NCBI GenBank assembly: GCA_011322755.1
Contig: DRLZ01000042.1
Span: forward strand, 1-8,313
DNA: 8,313 nt
Source of the DNA: Crenotrichaceae bacterium
GTDB taxonomy: Bacteria; Pseudomonadota; Gammaproteobacteria; Methylococcales; DRLZ01
Direction: 5' to 3'
A program made the translations under genes and the position numbers. The notes beneath the pieces were generated by a model. The model was not told where the DNA came from and made no database searches. It was given only the letters and a program-made list of their open reading frames with translations. This document shows positions 6,728-8,313 of this stretch, piece after piece. Every line of letters begins with the position of its first letter. Positions within the stretch are counted from its first letter, which is position 1.

Positions 6728-6930
6728 AGAAAGAAACCAATATTAAAATCGTGTTGTGTCCAACCTGCAAAAAACAGGTACAGTGGGTGCAATCTCAACA
6801 ATATCGCCCATTTTGTTGCGAGCGTTGCAAGCTGATTGATCTGGGTGACTGGGCTTCAGAAGGGCATAGAATTCCTGGCACACCAGTTGTCAGTGATCAG
6901 CAGGATGATTCCAGTTCATCAGATTATTGA
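6724..6930 (+). CDS. yacG: DNA gyrase inhibitor / zinc-binding protein YacG
   Basis: A 68-residue zinc-ribbon protein. In E. coli, YacG binds GyrB and inhibits gyrase. The Cys4 zinc site is CPTC (C12, C15) followed by C31 and C35 in RPFCCERCKLIDLG. The LIDLGDWASEGHRIPG segment is diagnostic of the family. The acidic, serine-rich tail is typical. C32 is an additional cysteine next to the ligand set. The start at 6724 is preferred because its ATG overlaps the zapD stop (ATGA), suggesting coupled translation; an in-frame ATG at 6715 would add three residues and cannot be excluded. The 3' end overlaps the convergent Nudix gene by 7 bases. Confidence 0.95.
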   Translation: MKKETNIKIVLCPTCKKQVQWVQSQQYRPFCCERCKLIDLGDWASEGHRIPGTPVVSDQQDDSSSSDY

Positions 6931-7859
6931 AAAGCAGAGATACCTGCTACGCCTTGTGCGCCGTATCGTTTTGCTTGAGTAATGTCAGTAACACCAAGAC
7001 CACCCAGTGCATAAACAGGTAAATTGACCATATCCAGTAGATGACTAAATTGCTCCCAGCCTAATGGTGTTGTATCCGGGTGCGATGCTGTGTGCTGTAC
7101 AGGTGATAGCAGAGCAAAATCAGCGTTAAGCTGTTCGGCGATGGCAAGCTCGCTGGAGTGATGACACGAAACGCCAAGTAAATAATTTTCATCGAGAGGG
7201 CGGTAATCCAGACACGACGCAGCCTGTGCGGATAAATGCAATCCTGCTGCCCCGGATGCAACAACGTGTTGAGCAGTGGAGTTTAGTAACAAGCGAACAT
7301 TCAATTGTCTGGCCAGCCGGATTAAATCCCGAGCAAGATCATCATACTGATCGACGCCAAGTGCCTTGCTTCTGAGTAAAAACAGGGAACAATGTTGTTT
7401 CGCATTGTTATGAATTTGCTTATGAAGGGCGTTGGAAGATTGCCGGTCTGCATCAAGAATCACATAATATTCCGGTAGCGACAAGGCTTTGAGTACTGGT
7501 CTGTCAGCTGGAGGGAGATTGTATTGATGTAAGCGTTCTGGCAATACCCACTGCAAGGGTTGCTGCTCACATCCAGAAGCTTGACCGCTGTATTCAATGA
7601 CCTTCCAAACATCGAGTAAGACGTTACGTTCAGGGTATTGATGATGGATCCGGATCAACGGTTCAGCTCGTGTCACATCAATTCCCAATTCCTCGCGTAA
7701 TTCACGGGAAAGACCTTGATGTCTTGTTTCTCCAGGTTCCAGCTTACCCCCGGGAAACTCCCACATCCCGGCCAGATGTGTGTTGTTAGCACGTTTGTTA
7801 ATCAAGACCTCTGTCTTTTTGTTGATTAGAATGCCAACAACAACATGTAATGTTTCCAT
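6924..7859 (-). CDS. MutT-like Nudix hydrolase fused to a degenerate ThiE/TenI-like domain
   Basis: A 311-residue two-domain protein. The N-terminal domain (about 1-128) is a MutT-type Nudix hydrolase. Its Nudix box (38-60) is complete: G38, E44, then R52-E53 and E56-E57 before G59, so it should hydrolyse a nucleoside diphosphate derivative, probably oxidised dGTP as in MutT. The C-terminal domain (about 131-311) resembles thiamine phosphate synthase/TenI, with AAGLHLSAQ (204-212), LGGLGV (285-290) and VAGISAF near the end. In true ThiE an Asp follows Asn in the NDR motif and another lies after HLGQE; here these places read NS (193-194) and HLSAQ, so the metal-binding acids appear lost. This fusion is a known proteobacterial architecture. 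No clear ribosome site precedes the ATG. argJ lies 71 bases upstream on the same strand, so co-transcription is likely. Confidence 0.92.
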   Translation of the reverse strand: METLHVVVGILINKKTEVLINKRANNTHLAGMWEFPGGKLEPGETRHQGLSRELREELGIDVTRAEPLIRIHHQYPERNVLLDVWKVIEYSGQASGCEQQPLQWVLPERLHQYNLPPADRPVLKALSLPEYYVILDADRQSSNALHKQIHNNAKQHCSLFLLRSKALGVDQYDDLARDLIRLARQLNVRLLLNSTAQHVVASGAAGLHLSAQAASCLDYRPLDENYLLGVSCHHSSELAIAEQLNADFALLSPVQHTASHPDTTPLGWEQFSHLLDMVNLPVYALGGLGVTDITQAKRYGAQGVAGISAFQ

Positions 7860-7930
7860 ATGAAAGTTAATTGCAAAAATGGGTTATTATCAATCCAGGT
7901 AATATACTGAGCAGGAACCATTTAATCGGG

Positions 7931-8313
7931 TCAGCTTCGGTATTCAGCATTGATTTTTACATAGTCATATGACAAATCACAGGTTAAGATTGTCACAGAT
8001 GCATTTCCACGGCCCAAGGCAACCCGTACCACAATCTCTGCTGCTGACATGGCGAGTTGACCGTCTTGTTCTCGATAGTCTGGAGAGGGATTTCCGTTAC
8101 TGAGAATATTGACATCGTTAATCCACAACGAAATCAAATTCACATCAAGGTTGTTAACAGGGGCGCGTCCAATTGCGGCAAGAATCCTGCCCCAGTTTGG
8201 GTCGGATGCAAAAAATGCTGTTTTAACCAATGGCGACCCCGCGATGGTTTTGCCAACCAATTCTGCTTCAGCACGATCGTAAGCATTGTCGACCTGAATG
8301 CGAATAAATTTAG
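7931..8313 (-). CDS. argJ: ArgJ, glutamate N-acetyltransferase / ornithine acetyltransferase (C-terminal part)
   Basis: The C-terminal 126 residues of ArgJ, cut by the right edge of the window; the frame stays open to 8313. ArgJ transfers the acetyl group from N-acetylornithine to glutamate, and in bifunctional forms also uses acetyl-CoA, in the cyclic arginine pathway. Diagnostic segments are KTIAGSPLVKTAFF, ASDPNWGRILAAIGRA and the terminal CDLSYDYVKINAEYRS. The C-terminus is complete. The autoprocessing threonine that splits the precursor lies outside the window, so mono- or bifunctionality cannot be judged. The reading frame continues upstream of the apparent TTG start at 8260 with conserved-looking sequence (FIRIQVDNAYDRAEAEL), which shows this is a fragment and not a short gene. 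Confidence 0.95.
   Translation of the reverse strand, partial: KFIRIQVDNAYDRAEAELVGKTIAGSPLVKTAFFASDPNWGRILAAIGRAPVNNLDVNLISLWINDVNILSNGNPSPDYREQDGQLAMSAAEIVVRVALGRGNASVTILTCDLSYDYVKINAEYRS

Noticed and set aside
7860..7930. Promoter or terminator between argJ and the Nudix gene
   Set aside because: No stem-loop with a T run is seen, and the best promoter-like pair (TTGATA/TTAACT on the minus strand) has a poor -10 and would give a leaderless message.

Overview
The window looks like chromosomal DNA of a betaproteobacterium, most likely a nitrosomonad (Nitrosomonas or a relative). Two things point there. The first gene is a secreted helical protein resembling SmbP, the small metal-binding protein known from Nitrosomonas europaea. 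The right half carries the proteobacterial housekeeping group coaE-zapD-yacG facing a mutT-type gene and argJ. The taxon is inferred from gene content only.

Left region (1-780): a gene-free leader of about 200 bases holds a near-perfect direct repeat spaced by exactly 21 bp. It is followed by the SmbP-like gene (209-622, +), which keeps the SmbP pattern but has lost nearly all the histidines, and then by a long nested hairpin with a T-rich tail that probably ends the transcript.

Central region (790-5252): a two-component pair on the minus strand (sensor kinase, then NarL/LuxR-type response regulator, joined by an ATGA overlap) is divergent from a large TonB-dependent outer-membrane receptor on the plus strand. 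The 168 bases between the two start codons hold a cluster of TTCCC/GGGAA half-sites that could be the operator. The kinase resembles the MoxY/LapD-type periplasmic sensor class and carries a HIHIH motif in its periplasmic part. The receptor has no N-terminal signalling domain, so the neighbouring kinase and regulator are reasonable candidates to control it. The substrate cannot be read from the sequence.

Right region (5253-8313): a nested inverted repeat lies in front of coaE (last step of CoA synthesis), which is tightly packed with zapD (FtsZ-ring bundling protein, TTG start) and yacG (zinc-ribbon gyrase inhibitor). Facing them on the minus strand are a Nudix hydrolase fused to a degenerate thiamine-phosphate-synthase-like domain, whose end overlaps yacG by 7 bases, and the C-terminal part of argJ (arginine biosynthesis), cut by the window edge. 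These are ordinary housekeeping genes. The less ordinary parts are the SmbP-like locus and the sensor/receptor module. No RNA genes, insertion sequences or CRISPR arrays were seen.
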